Positions 35,040 through 44,102 of a stretch of 64,000 nucleotides of DNA are shown one piece after another (position 1 is the first letter of the stretch; each line of letters begins with the position of its first letter). Source of the stretch: Spongiivirga sp046524175 (lineage in GTDB: Bacteria > Bacteroidota > Bacteroidia > Flavobacteriales > Flavobacteriaceae); assembly GCF_046524175.1 (NCBI RefSeq), contig NZ_JBEFZF010000001.1, positions 434,001 to 498,000 on the forward strand, written 5' to 3'. The translations under genes and the position numbers were made by a program. The notes under the pieces were generated by a model. It searched no databases. It had not been told where the DNA came from and saw only the letters and a program-made list of their open reading frames with translations.

Positions 35040-36557
35040 TTGAGTTTACCATCCCGTTTATTAGCTGAAAAAACATCAACCAAAGTTCTTTATGATTACC
35101 AAGAACGGGATATTGACGCTATTTTTGATCGATTAGATAGCAAACCAAGTGATTATAATCTTTTATATCAACTACCTACGGGCGGTGGTAAAACTGTCAT
35201 TTTCTCTGAAATCGTAAGACGTTATATCACCTTGAAAGAAAAAAAGGTGGTAGTGCTCACGCATCGTATTGAGCTTTGCAAACAGACCTCGTCCATGCTT
35301 GAGGAGTTTGGTGTTACCAATAAAATTATTAACAGTGCGGTAAAAGAGCTTGATGATCAAGATGATTACATGTGTTTTGTGGCGATGGTTGAAACACTTA
35401 ATAACAGACTCAATGATGGCTTGTTAGATCTTCATGACATTGGCATGGTGATTATTGATGAGGCTCATTATAATTCGTTTAGAAAACTTTTTAAATTTTT
35501 CCAGCCCTGCTTTATTTTGGGTGTTACCGCTACACCGCTGAGCTCTAATATAAAACTTCCAATGAAGGACATGTATCGCGAACTTATTGTTGGTGATACC
35601 ATCAATTCATTAATAGAAAAAGGTTTTTTAGCCAAGGCAAATACCTATAGCTACGACGTAGGTTTAGGTACACTAAAAATAGGAATGAATGGTGATTATA
35701 CGGTTAAATCTTCAGAAGACCTGTACACCAACATGAGCATGCAAGAAAAGCTTTTGAAAGCCTACGAAGAACGATCAAAAGGAAAGAAAACGCTCATATT
35801 TAATAATGGTATTATTACTAGTAAGTATGTTTATGAATTGTTTAAGCATGCTGGATATGAGATCAGGCACTTAGATAATACCTGTAGTAGACAAGAACGG
35901 GAAGACATTCTAACTTGGTTTCGATCAAAACCAGATGCCATTCTTACCTCAGTTAGTATATTGACTACTGGTTTTGACGAACCTAGCGTTGAAACAATTA
36001 TTTTGAATAGGGCAACAAAGTCTATTACATTATACTTCCAAATGATCGGAAGAGGATCTCGTATTCTACATAATAAATCAGAATTTATAGTACTTGATCT
36101 AGGTAATAATGCAGCACGATTTGGTTTGTGGAGCGCTCCGGTAGACTGGCAGCATATTTTTAGAGCGCCGGATTTCTACTATGAGAATTTGATCAGTGAC
36201 GAAGAGATAGAAAGGAATTTTAAGTATGTCATGCCACCTGAGATTCGCGAAGAATTTGCCAATAGTGAGGAGGTTTCTTTTGATATTGAGTTGGAATATG
36301 ACCAAGTTCTTTCAGAGGGATTAAAAGCAAAACATGTGTTAGAACGCAGTATCGAGCAACACGCAAAAATTTGTGTTGAGAATAGCGAAGATGTGTTTGA
36401 TGCTCGAATCCTTGCTAGGTTGTTAAATGATGATATTGCTTATCGAGTACGTTGTTTTTCTTACTTGATAACATCAAATACCAAAAACTACAAAGATTGG
36501 TTGCAGGAAGACTACAAACGAAAACTGCGTTTAAAACTTAACCAATCATTTGATTAA
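35040..36557 (+). CDS. SF2 DEAD/DEAH-box helicase (RadD-like)
   Basis: A 505-residue superfamily 2 helicase. Motifs in order: Walker A LPTGGGKTVIF, DEAH in IIDEAHYNSF, motif III TATPL, and motif VI QMIGRGSR. The arrangement resembles RadD/YejH, which is linked to recombination repair; the C-terminal about 120 residues are charged and unassigned. The start is TTG: a promoter box at 35011-35018 lies inside the longer in-frame extension (TTG at 35004), so I prefer TTG at 35040 (MSLPSRLLAEKT). It ends 19 bases before menB. Confidence 0.8.
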   Translation: MSLPSRLLAEKTSTKVLYDYQERDIDAIFDRLDSKPSDYNLLYQLPTGGGKTVIFSEIVRRYITLKEKKVVVLTHRIELCKQTSSMLEEFGVTNKIINSAVKELDDQDDYMCFVAMVETLNNRLNDGLLDLHDIGMVIIDEAHYNSFRKLFKFFQPCFILGVTATPLSSNIKLPMKDMYRELIVGDTINSLIEKGFLAKANTYSYDVGLGTLKIGMNGDYTVKSSEDLYTNMSMQEKLLKAYEERSKGKKTLIFNNGIITSKYVYELFKHAGYEIRHLDNTCSRQEREDILTWFRSKPDAILTSVSILTTGFDEPSVETIILNRATKSITLYFQMIGRGSRILHNKSEFIVLDLGNNAARFGLWSAPVDWQHIFRAPDFYYENLISDEEIERNFKYVMPPEIREEFANSEEVSFDIELEYDQVLSEGLKAKHVLERSIEQHAKICVENSEDVFDARILARLLNDDIAYRVRCFSYLITSNTKNYKDWLQEDYKRKLRLKLNQSFD

Positions 36558-36576
36558 CTGTACAAAACTATCCACC

Positions 36577-37416
36577 ATGACCAAACCAAACTGGACTATA
36601 GCAAAAGAATACGCTGATATTACCTATAAAAAAAGTAACGGTGTCGCGCGAATTGCGTTCAATAGGCCAGATGTGCGTAATGCATTTCGCCCGAAGACCA
36701 CTTCAGAATTGTTAGATGCTTTCCACGATGCGCAGGAAGATACATCGATAGGAGTGGTATTGTTATCAGCAGAAGGCCCGTCATCAAAGGACGGAGTTTA
36801 TAGTTTTTGTAGTGGTGGTGATCAAAAAGCAAGGGGACATCAAGGCTATGTGGGCGAAGATGGTTATCACCGATTGAACATTTTAGAAGTGCAACGCCTT
36901 ATTCGCTTTATGCCAAAAGCCGTCATTTGTGTGGTGCCGGGTTGGGCAGTAGGTGGTGGTCATAGTTTGCATGTAGTGTGTGATATGACTTTAGCTTCAA
37001 AAGAGCATGCTATTTTTAAACAAACTGATGCTGATGTCACTAGTTTTGATGGTGGTTACGGATCAGCATATTTGGCTAAAATGGTAGGTCAAAAAAAAGC
37101 AAGAGAAATTTTCTTTTTAGGACGCAATTATTCGGCTCAAGAGGCATTTGAAATGGGAATGGTAAACGCCGTTGTGCCGCATGATGAGTTAGAAGATACT
37201 GCCTATGAATGGGCTCAAGAAGTGTTGGCAAAATCTCCAACGTCTGTTAAAATGCTCAAGTTTGCTATGAATTTGACTGATGATGGTATGGTGGGTCAGC
37301 AAGTTTTTGCGGGAGAAGCAACTAGGTTAGCATATATGACTGATGAAGCCAAAGAGGGAAGAGATGCGTTTTTAGAAAAGCGCAAGCCGAACTTTGAAAA
37401 AAAATGGCTCCCGTAA
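36577..37416 (+). CDS. menB: 1,4-dihydroxy-2-naphthoyl-CoA synthase, type II
   Basis: A 279-residue crotonase-fold enzyme closing the naphthoquinone ring from o-succinylbenzoyl-CoA. SGGDQ (79-83) forms part of the oxyanion region and SFDGGYGSAYLA is the MenB signature. FKQTDAD carries an aspartate (D151) at the place where the E. coli type has a glycine that requires bicarbonate, so this should be the bicarbonate-independent class. I start at the ATG at 36577; the longer frame from 36550 begins with TTG inside the previous gene. It is unlinked to the main men locus, 19 kb away. Confidence 0.93.
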   Translation: MTKPNWTIAKEYADITYKKSNGVARIAFNRPDVRNAFRPKTTSELLDAFHDAQEDTSIGVVLLSAEGPSSKDGVYSFCSGGDQKARGHQGYVGEDGYHRLNILEVQRLIRFMPKAVICVVPGWAVGGGHSLHVVCDMTLASKEHAIFKQTDADVTSFDGGYGSAYLAKMVGQKKAREIFFLGRNYSAQEAFEMGMVNAVVPHDELEDTAYEWAQEVLAKSPTSVKMLKFAMNLTDDGMVGQQVFAGEATRLAYMTDEAKEGRDAFLEKRKPNFEKKWLP

Positions 37417-37516
37417 ACGACTTTCTCCAAGTCCTTAAATAAAAGTTAATGTCATCTTCATGGTATTGGTAAAATAGGCTAAAACTTTATTTTTAGTCGA
37501 TTAAACTAGTCCTTCC

Positions 37517-39979
37517 ATGAAAAAACGACTTTTATTAGTTGCTCTGTTTTCTATTGCAGTTGCAATTCCTGTAAACGCTCAGCGTAAAAAGAAAAAAAAG
37601 AAAGTAAGTACGGAGCAAAAAGCACCTCCTAAGAAAAAGAATGGAATTAAGCCATATGGTCAGGTTATTACCAAAGATGCTAAAACTGATGATGGCTTGT
37701 TCAAAGTGCATCAAGTAGACCAAAATTACTTTTTTGAGATTAACAACAATCTTTTAGAAAAAGATATGTTATTGGTAAGTCGTATTGCCAAAGTGCCTAG
37801 TGGCCTTGGAGGCGGATATGTAAATGCCGGTTCAAAAACCAATGAACAGGTGGTGCACTGGGTACGGTATCAAAATAAGATTTTACTTAAGCTAAAATCG
37901 TACAACTCCGTTGCTGATGATTCATTACCAATCAATATTTCAGTAAAAGCGAATAATTATGAGCCAACGCTTTTTGCTTTTGATATAAAAGCACTAAGTA
38001 AAGATTCGTCGGCCATAGTGGTCGATGTCACCAAATTTTATGGTACTGATGTTAAGGCGATAAGCGGTATGCCTGCAAGATGGCGTACACAGTATAAGGT
38101 ACGTAACTTAGATAAGGATAGAAGCTTTATTAACCGAATGAGCAGCTATCCTCAAAATATTGAAGTAATTCAAGATTTTACTTATAACGCTACATCACCA
38201 CCTAGTAATAGAAATACGGGTTCTATTAGTTTGCAAATGAATCAATCGATGATTTTATTGCCTGAAAAACCGATGCAACCCAGAATTTATGACCCTAGGG
38301 TGGGGTGGTTTACAGTAAGTCAGTACGACTACGGTTCTGAAGAGTTGAAGGCCGATCGTAAAACCTATATTCGTCGTTGGAGGCTTGAACCAAAAGATAT
38401 AGAAGCCTACAATAGAGGTGAGTTGGTTGAACCGATAAAACCAATCGTTTATTATCTAGATCCTGCTACCCCAGAAAGTTTAAGAAAGTATATTAAACAA
38501 GGTATTGAAGATTGGCAGCAAACCTTTGAGACTGCCGGTTTTAAAAATGCAATTTTGGCTAAGGATCCACCAACTAAAGAGGAAGATCCTGAATTTAGTC
38601 CGGAGGATATTCGTTATTCTGTTGTACGTTATGTAGCGAGTACAACACGAAATGCCGTTGGGCCTAGCGTATCTGATCCTCGGTCTGGAGAAATTATTGA
38701 AAGTGATATTATCTGGTATCACAATCATTTAAGAAGCTATAGAAATCGTTATTTATTGGAAACTGGTGCTGCAAATCCCAGCGCGAGAACACTCAACACC
38801 CCTGAAGAAGAAATAGGTGAGATGATGCGTATGGTAATTGCCCATGAAGTAGGGCATGCGCTTGGTTTTCCTCATAACATGGCAGCGAGTTATGCGTATG
38901 ATGTTGAGTCGTACAGGGATGGAGATTTCACCCAAAAAAATGGAATTGCAGCCAGTATAATGGATTATGCAAGATATAATTACATAGCGCAACCAGGTGA
39001 TGCTAATATTCGTTTTATACGTCAAATTGGGCCTTACGATCACTATGCTACCAATTGGGGATATCGTTATTTAGGTATGAATAGTCCAGAAAATGAAAAA
39101 AACACTTTGACAAAATGGATCGAAGAAAAAGGAAATGACCCTACTTTTAAATATGGAAGGCAGTCCAGTAGATTCGATCCACAATCTCAAACAGAATGTA
39201 TTGGAAATGACCCGATGAAGGCTAGTGCTTACGGACTAAAAAACCTTAAATATGTTGCAAGTAATTTACCAAAATGGACGAGCGATGTTACCAATAATTA
39301 TGAAGACCTTGGTGAGTTATATGGTGAAATGTTAGGAGTGTGGAGCCGCTATGTTGGTCATGTGGTAACGAATATTGGTGGAGTTTATGAGGATTTGAAA
39401 ATGCCTAATCAAGAAGGGGCGGTTTATAATCACGTAGATAAAAATACCCAAAAGCTTTCGATGTTGTGGCTACATGCTAATGCGTTTGAAACACCATCAT
39501 GGTTGGTTGATACTTCTATTTTAAAAAACATTGATCATGCGGGTTATTTTGAACGTTTGCGACGATTACAAGCCAGACATTTAAATAACTTATTGAGTTT
39601 TGACAGAATAGGGCGATTGGTTGATGCTGAAACCGTTAATAATGACTATTATTCAGCATTAAATATGATGCGAGATCTTAGAAACGGAATTTTCAAAGAA
39701 GCACGTGCTGGTAGAAAAGTTGATATCTTTAGGAGGAATCTCCAACGTAGTTATCTTGACAGAATGGAATATTTAATGACTGAAGATATGCAACGAAGCT
39801 TCAGATCATTAATGTATTACAATGTAAACACAAGTGATGTTCGCGCACTTGTACGGGGTGAACTTAAAGCGCTAAGATCAAGAATCCGTGCTGCAAGAAG
39901 CAGTGTTCAAGATACTGTAACCCGATATCACTATGATGATATGGTTGCACGAATTGATAATATACTAGATCCCAAATAA
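37517..39979 (+). CDS. Secreted zinc-dependent metalloprotease (DUF5117/DUF4953 type)
   Basis: An 820-residue exported protein. A signal peptide (1-21, ending PVNAQ) is followed by a striking lysine run (about 23-29) and more lysines to about 43. The middle contains DUF5117-like sequence, then the extended zinc motif HEVGHALGFPHN near 445-456 and a metzincin-like downstream region. The C-terminal 150 residues are helical. This family is widespread and often multi-copy in Bacteroidetes; substrates are unknown. Monocistronic, as far as visible. Confidence 0.85.
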   Translation: MKKRLLLVALFSIAVAIPVNAQRKKKKKKVSTEQKAPPKKKNGIKPYGQVITKDAKTDDGLFKVHQVDQNYFFEINNNLLEKDMLLVSRIAKVPSGLGGGYVNAGSKTNEQVVHWVRYQNKILLKLKSYNSVADDSLPINISVKANNYEPTLFAFDIKALSKDSSAIVVDVTKFYGTDVKAISGMPARWRTQYKVRNLDKDRSFINRMSSYPQNIEVIQDFTYNATSPPSNRNTGSISLQMNQSMILLPEKPMQPRIYDPRVGWFTVSQYDYGSEELKADRKTYIRRWRLEPKDIEAYNRGELVEPIKPIVYYLDPATPESLRKYIKQGIEDWQQTFETAGFKNAILAKDPPTKEEDPEFSPEDIRYSVVRYVASTTRNAVGPSVSDPRSGEIIESDIIWYHNHLRSYRNRYLLETGAANPSARTLNTPEEEIGEMMRMVIAHEVGHALGFPHNMAASYAYDVESYRDGDFTQKNGIAASIMDYARYNYIAQPGDANIRFIRQIGPYDHYATNWGYRYLGMNSPENEKNTLTKWIEEKGNDPTFKYGRQSSRFDPQSQTECIGNDPMKASAYGLKNLKYVASNLPKWTSDVTNNYEDLGELYGEMLGVWSRYVGHVVTNIGGVYEDLKMPNQEGAVYNHVDKNTQKLSMLWLHANAFETPSWLVDTSILKNIDHAGYFERLRRLQARHLNNLLSFDRIGRLVDAETVNNDYYSALNMMRDLRNGIFKEARAGRKVDIFRRNLQRSYLDRMEYLMTEDMQRSFRSLMYYNVNTSDVRALVRGELKALRSRIRAARSSVQDTVTRYHYDDMVARIDNILDPK

Positions 39980-40034
39980 TTCTGATTAACTGAGTTGTCA
40001 GATCGAGCGAAATCCAGGCCTTTAGGAAGTTAAA

Positions 40035-42542
40035 CTAAAACTCCAGACGAACGGTGATATTTGGCGTACGTCCTAATGCTTGTTCTTGAATTTCATTAAT
40101 AATTCCGTCATTAGAACGGAAGTATTGATTGATCACGTTGGATTCGTCCAAAATGTTCCAAAGTGAAATGCCAGTATGCAAATTAGTACCTGAACCTAAT
40201 TTGAAGTCATAAGTGGCCGAAAGATCGAAGCGCATATATTCGCCTATTAAACTACTGTTTGCATCGTCGTAGTCTAAAGTGTTTGCTTCACTAATATTCT
40301 GGCTGGCCAGCGGGGTAGTAGGTCGACCTGAATGCCAATTTAATCCTGCAGATACTTTGAGTTTATTATAGTTGTAGGAAGTTGCTAGTCCAATGATATG
40401 CCGAATATCATAATTGCTAGAAAAAGAATTTTCCTGCAAAGCAGGAAAGGAATAATCGTTTCTTGCGAAGCTGTAACTCAACCAACTGCTAAATCGTTTT
40501 TGTCTCATATTAATTAAAAAGTCAGCCCCAAAGATTTCGTAATTACCAATGGCCTCAATAAATTGATATTGATTTAAAAACCCTTGGCTTTTTGAATTGA
40601 TGTCGTCTACTTTTTTATAATAGCCCTCAGCACTAAAAAGCCAGTTTTTTGGTTTGTAATCAATTCCTAAAGAAAGCTGTTTGCTTGTGATAATTGGAAT
40701 GTTCTCTTCATTTGACAACACCCAACGCCTGTTTTCAACTCCAAGAAAATCATTTTGGAAATTAACTATTTGTGTGGTGGTTTGATGTTTAAATTCCCCT
40801 AGCAAATTTATAGAAATATCTGATCCTAATTTTTGATCAATACGCAGTCTGGGTTCTAAGATGAGCCTATCAAATTTTTCAATATAGCTAGCACGTAAAC
40901 CACCACCTAAATACGTATTTGTATTGGGATAATAATCAATGTCTGAGAACACTGCATGCGTTACAACAACCTCCTTGATAGCCCTTCTGAAAACAGGATT
41001 GTTCACATCTGTTACATTTGTTATTCCTGTTTCAACAAACTGGTAGCCAGGCTTAATTTTCAAGGCATCATTTAACAGAATGGTGTTGTTAAATCTAACA
41101 CCTGTTTCTAATACCTTATTTTCTTGTGATAATAGTTGATCGTTGATGATATCAACATTTGCTGATTTTAAACTGTAATCAGTACCGTAGAACTGAAGAT
41201 CAGTAAAAAAACGATCGTTCCATCGATGTTCATAAAAGATCCCACCACCTAAACTGTTTTGTGAGGCGCTACTTTCTCTCGAGTCAATTATCCCGTCTGT
41301 TAATACAGACTCTAAGAAAACCAGATCATTAGTAACATTTATGAAATTCAAACGAATGCGATCGTTGTCGGATAGCTCATAATTCCATCGAACGTTGACA
41401 TCGAAGAAGGAAAATTTCTCTTGTAGATCGATGGGAGCATTGTCGAATATAACTTCTGTGTTTTGAAATGCTTTGTCGAAAAACTGGTTATATGTATTGG
41501 TTTCAAGCACATCATTAATCGATCTTCTTGCCGAGATTTCTAGAGAGCTTTTTTCTCCAACCGGAATATCGGCGTATACGTCTGCGCTTATAAGGTTAAT
41601 TCCTGCTTCTGCGCTAAGGTACTTTGATATGGTATTTGAAGAATTTAGCAGGATTGTTCCAGAAACCCCATCGGTTAAAGAACTTGGTGTGCCATTTTTT
41701 ATTAGTAATACTTTCGATCCTATTTTAGGGTTTAAAGCAGATATCAATCCGAAAAAATGACCGGATTGGTACATTTTTATTCCATCCCATAAAATGAGAT
41801 TTTGATCATTTGTTCCACCTCTTATGTTAATGGAAGAAACCCGTTCGTCAATACTTTGAATGCCTGGTAACGTTTGTACGGTTTGTAAAACATCTTGATC
41901 TATCAAGCCTGGTAAAATGCCAAAATCTTCATAATCAATTTCAAAAAAACCATTTTTACGTTTGTTAATACCTGCTGTTAAGAAGTTGCTGACGACTACT
42001 TCACTTAGTTCCTCAACCAAAGGTATAAGCATAATTGTTTTACAAGGTTTGGCTAATAAATCTTTACCAAGGTAAGTCACTGTTTTATAACCGATAGATC
42101 GAATGGTAACACGTTCGGTATTGGGGTTTACTTCAATTTCAAAACTACCATTTTCACTTGAGATTACAGCTTTATTACGCGCTTGAATAGTTGCGCCAAC
42201 AATCGGCTCATTTTGATATTTATCTTTTAAAGTCCCACAAAAAACAAGAGTTTTTAGCCTAGTGATTGTAATAACGTTGTCATTTAATAGCGTAAAAGAA
42301 AGCGGAAGTTGTGATTCAATAAACGCTAAAGATTTTTTAAGGTTTAATCCTATTTTAGGTTGATTTATAAATAGGTCTTTTAGATCATTGTCTGCATAGG
42401 TAAAGCGAACGTCAAACCTTTGTTCAATATTAGAAAGCACATTGAATACTGATTGCTGTTTTTGGATTTCCTGAGCGTGGGAAAAGAAAAACAGCAATGC
42501 GAAAAAAGTAAGTATAAGTCGCCTACTTTGTCTCACTGGCAC
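40035..42542 (-). CDS. TonB-dependent receptor with STN signalling domain
   Basis: An 835-residue outer-membrane receptor. Order: signal peptide (to about 23, SHAQ), STN (secretin/TonB short N-terminal) domain about 24-95, a carboxypeptidase-regulatory-like beta-sandwich about 107-175, a plug (LQTVQTLPGIQSIDERVSSINIRGG), then a beta barrel ending in phenylalanine. The STN domain indicates signal transfer to FecR. The GTG start overlaps fecR by 20 bases; another in-frame GTG lies two codons on. No SusD partner is present, so a siderophore, metal chelate or peptide ligand is more likely than a glycan. Confidence 0.88.
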   Translation of the reverse strand: MPVRQSRRLILTFFALLFFFSHAQEIQKQQSVFNVLSNIEQRFDVRFTYADNDLKDLFINQPKIGLNLKKSLAFIESQLPLSFTLLNDNVITITRLKTLVFCGTLKDKYQNEPIVGATIQARNKAVISSENGSFEIEVNPNTERVTIRSIGYKTVTYLGKDLLAKPCKTIMLIPLVEELSEVVVSNFLTAGINKRKNGFFEIDYEDFGILPGLIDQDVLQTVQTLPGIQSIDERVSSINIRGGTNDQNLILWDGIKMYQSGHFFGLISALNPKIGSKVLLIKNGTPSSLTDGVSGTILLNSSNTISKYLSAEAGINLISADVYADIPVGEKSSLEISARRSINDVLETNTYNQFFDKAFQNTEVIFDNAPIDLQEKFSFFDVNVRWNYELSDNDRIRLNFINVTNDLVFLESVLTDGIIDSRESSASQNSLGGGIFYEHRWNDRFFTDLQFYGTDYSLKSANVDIINDQLLSQENKVLETGVRFNNTILLNDALKIKPGYQFVETGITNVTDVNNPVFRRAIKEVVVTHAVFSDIDYYPNTNTYLGGGLRASYIEKFDRLILEPRLRIDQKLGSDISINLLGEFKHQTTTQIVNFQNDFLGVENRRWVLSNEENIPIITSKQLSLGIDYKPKNWLFSAEGYYKKVDDINSKSQGFLNQYQFIEAIGNYEIFGADFLINMRQKRFSSWLSYSFARNDYSFPALQENSFSSNYDIRHIIGLATSYNYNKLKVSAGLNWHSGRPTTPLASQNISEANTLDYDDANSSLIGEYMRFDLSATYDFKLGSGTNLHTGISLWNILDESNVINQYFRSNDGIINEIQEQALGRTPNITVRLEF

Positions 42543-43428
42543 TTATAACAACCTTATTATTTTTAATTTGGTATTCAAGTCCGAATGGCAGTGTAATTGC
42601 TTTTAGAGCCATCTCTTTGTTGGTGTGGGTAAACTGACCCGTAAATATTTGTGAAGCATCTACACCTTTTAAATCGACAGTAAGCTTGTATTGTCTTGTA
42701 AATTCGTCAAACGCTTCCTGCAACGGTACACTTTTGAAACTACTAATATTATTAGGCCAGTCCGGTATTTGCTTGGTAGTAATGTCGCTCATTTTTTCAC
42801 CATTAACAAATCGAACCGTATTTCCGGCGGCAAGTTTTAGTATTTCGTTATTGCTATTTACACTGACCAACCCTTCAAAACAAGTTACTTCTAAAACTTC
42901 TTGTCTCGATTTTACATTAAACTGAGTTCCTAGAACTGAAATAACACCGTTATCTGTCTCAACATCAAACTTTTTGCCCTTTGCTACTTTAAAGTACGCT
43001 TCACCATGTAGTATTAGCAAACGTTCTTTATCCCATTTTTTTGTGTCATATGATAGGGAAGAGGCTGCATTTAGTATAACCTCCGATTCATCTGGTAATG
43101 ATATATTCGTTTTTTCAGCTAACTCTGTAGTGATTTTCGTATCCCATTTTGAAATTGTGGCGACATAAAATCCTATAGTAAAAATGACAATAGCGGCGGC
43201 AGCATAACTAATAAGGCGTAATGGCGATTTCTTTTTAGGACGGTTTGCCATTCTTTTTGTAACAGCTTCTAATTCATCAGTAACCACATATAAAGGAGCT
43301 CTAAAGGATTTTGCAGTATCTGAAATCTTTACGATTTCATCATAATCCTCTAGCTGTTTAAATGCGATCAACTCCTCATTGTCGAGTTCGTTGCGCAACC
43401 ATTTTTTTATTAAATCTTCTCTTTTCAT
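42523..43428 (-). CDS. FecR-family anti-sigma factor
   Basis: A 301-residue inner-membrane protein: cytoplasmic N terminus (1-68), one membrane helix (about 72-92, LISYAAAAIVIFTIGFYVATI), a periplasmic FecR domain (LPDESEVILNAASSLSYD through GLVSVNSNNEILKL) and a C-terminal STN-like segment that contacts the receptor. It should hold or activate the adjacent sigma factor according to receptor state. It lies 41 bases downstream of the sigma gene. Confidence 0.92.
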   Translation of the reverse strand: MKREDLIKKWLRNELDNEELIAFKQLEDYDEIVKISDTAKSFRAPLYVVTDELEAVTKRMANRPKKKSPLRLISYAAAAIVIFTIGFYVATISKWDTKITTELAEKTNISLPDESEVILNAASSLSYDTKKWDKERLLILHGEAYFKVAKGKKFDVETDNGVISVLGTQFNVKSRQEVLEVTCFEGLVSVNSNNEILKLAAGNTVRFVNGEKMSDITTKQIPDWPNNISSFKSVPLQEAFDEFTRQYKLTVDLKGVDASQIFTGQFTHTNKEMALKAITLPFGLEYQIKNNKVVISASETK

Positions 43429-43469
43429 GACTCGTCTCTATTATAACAACAACTCAAAATTGTTTTTTC

Positions 43470-43988
43470 CTACCGAAGTTCTTTAATTTCTTCTTTTAAA
43501 GTATTTAAAGCACTGTAAATACGTTTCTCAACCGCCTTTGATGAAATTCCTAATAACTCTGCAATTTCTTTATGGCGTTTTCCTTCAACTCTATTTAATA
43601 AAAACGCCTCACGTTGTCCTTCTGGGAGTTTTGCAAGGGCTTTTTGGTATTTTTTTAGATATTGTGATTCCTCCATTAAAAACTCTGGGCTTTCGTTGGT
43701 ATAATCCTTAGGCTTTTCTTGTTGAAACTCGAGTACTATTTTTTCATGTTTTATACTGTTTAACATCAACCGTTTGGCTACCGTAAAAATGAATCCGCGC
43801 GCATTTTCCGGTGTTACTTTAGCACAATTGTCCCAAAGTTTTATAAATGCTTCCTGAACTTTATCGCGCGGATTGAGATTTGCTCCATACTTATAATACA
43901 GGAACTTGTACAGGTCCTCTGAATTTTTCTTGAATATCGATGCGAATACACTTTCTTCACAAACAGTAGTATGTAGTTTTTTGGGCAT
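43470..43988 (-). CDS. ECF RNA polymerase sigma factor (FecI-like)
   Basis: A 172-residue sigma-70 family protein with region 2 (about 10-75; YKFLYYKYGANLNPRDKVQEAFIKLWDN) and region 4 (about 110-165; LPEGQREAFLLNRVEGKRHKEIAELLGISSKAVEKRIYSAL). It lacks regions 1 and 3, as ECF factors do. It is the first gene of the sigma-FecR-receptor unit and is divergent from a large acidic lipoprotein gene across a 114-base gap. Confidence 0.92.
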   Translation of the reverse strand: MPKKLHTTVCEESVFASIFKKNSEDLYKFLYYKYGANLNPRDKVQEAFIKLWDNCAKVTPENARGFIFTVAKRLMLNSIKHEKIVLEFQQEKPKDYTNESPEFLMEESQYLKKYQKALAKLPEGQREAFLLNRVEGKRHKEIAELLGISSKAVEKRIYSALNTLKEEIKELR

Positions 43989-44102
43989 AAAAGGGATGAA
44001 AACTTCATAAAAATAAAAAAAAGTAAGTTTCCTGGTAGGAATTTTAAAAGTTGAGTTGTTTTCGAAGTATAGAGTTTAAATTATTAACCAAATAATACAA
44101 TT

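Noticed and set aside
40035..42542. TonB receptor as a SusC glycan importer
   Set aside because: No SusD gene is adjacent and the STN domain with FecR and sigma points to a signalling receptor.
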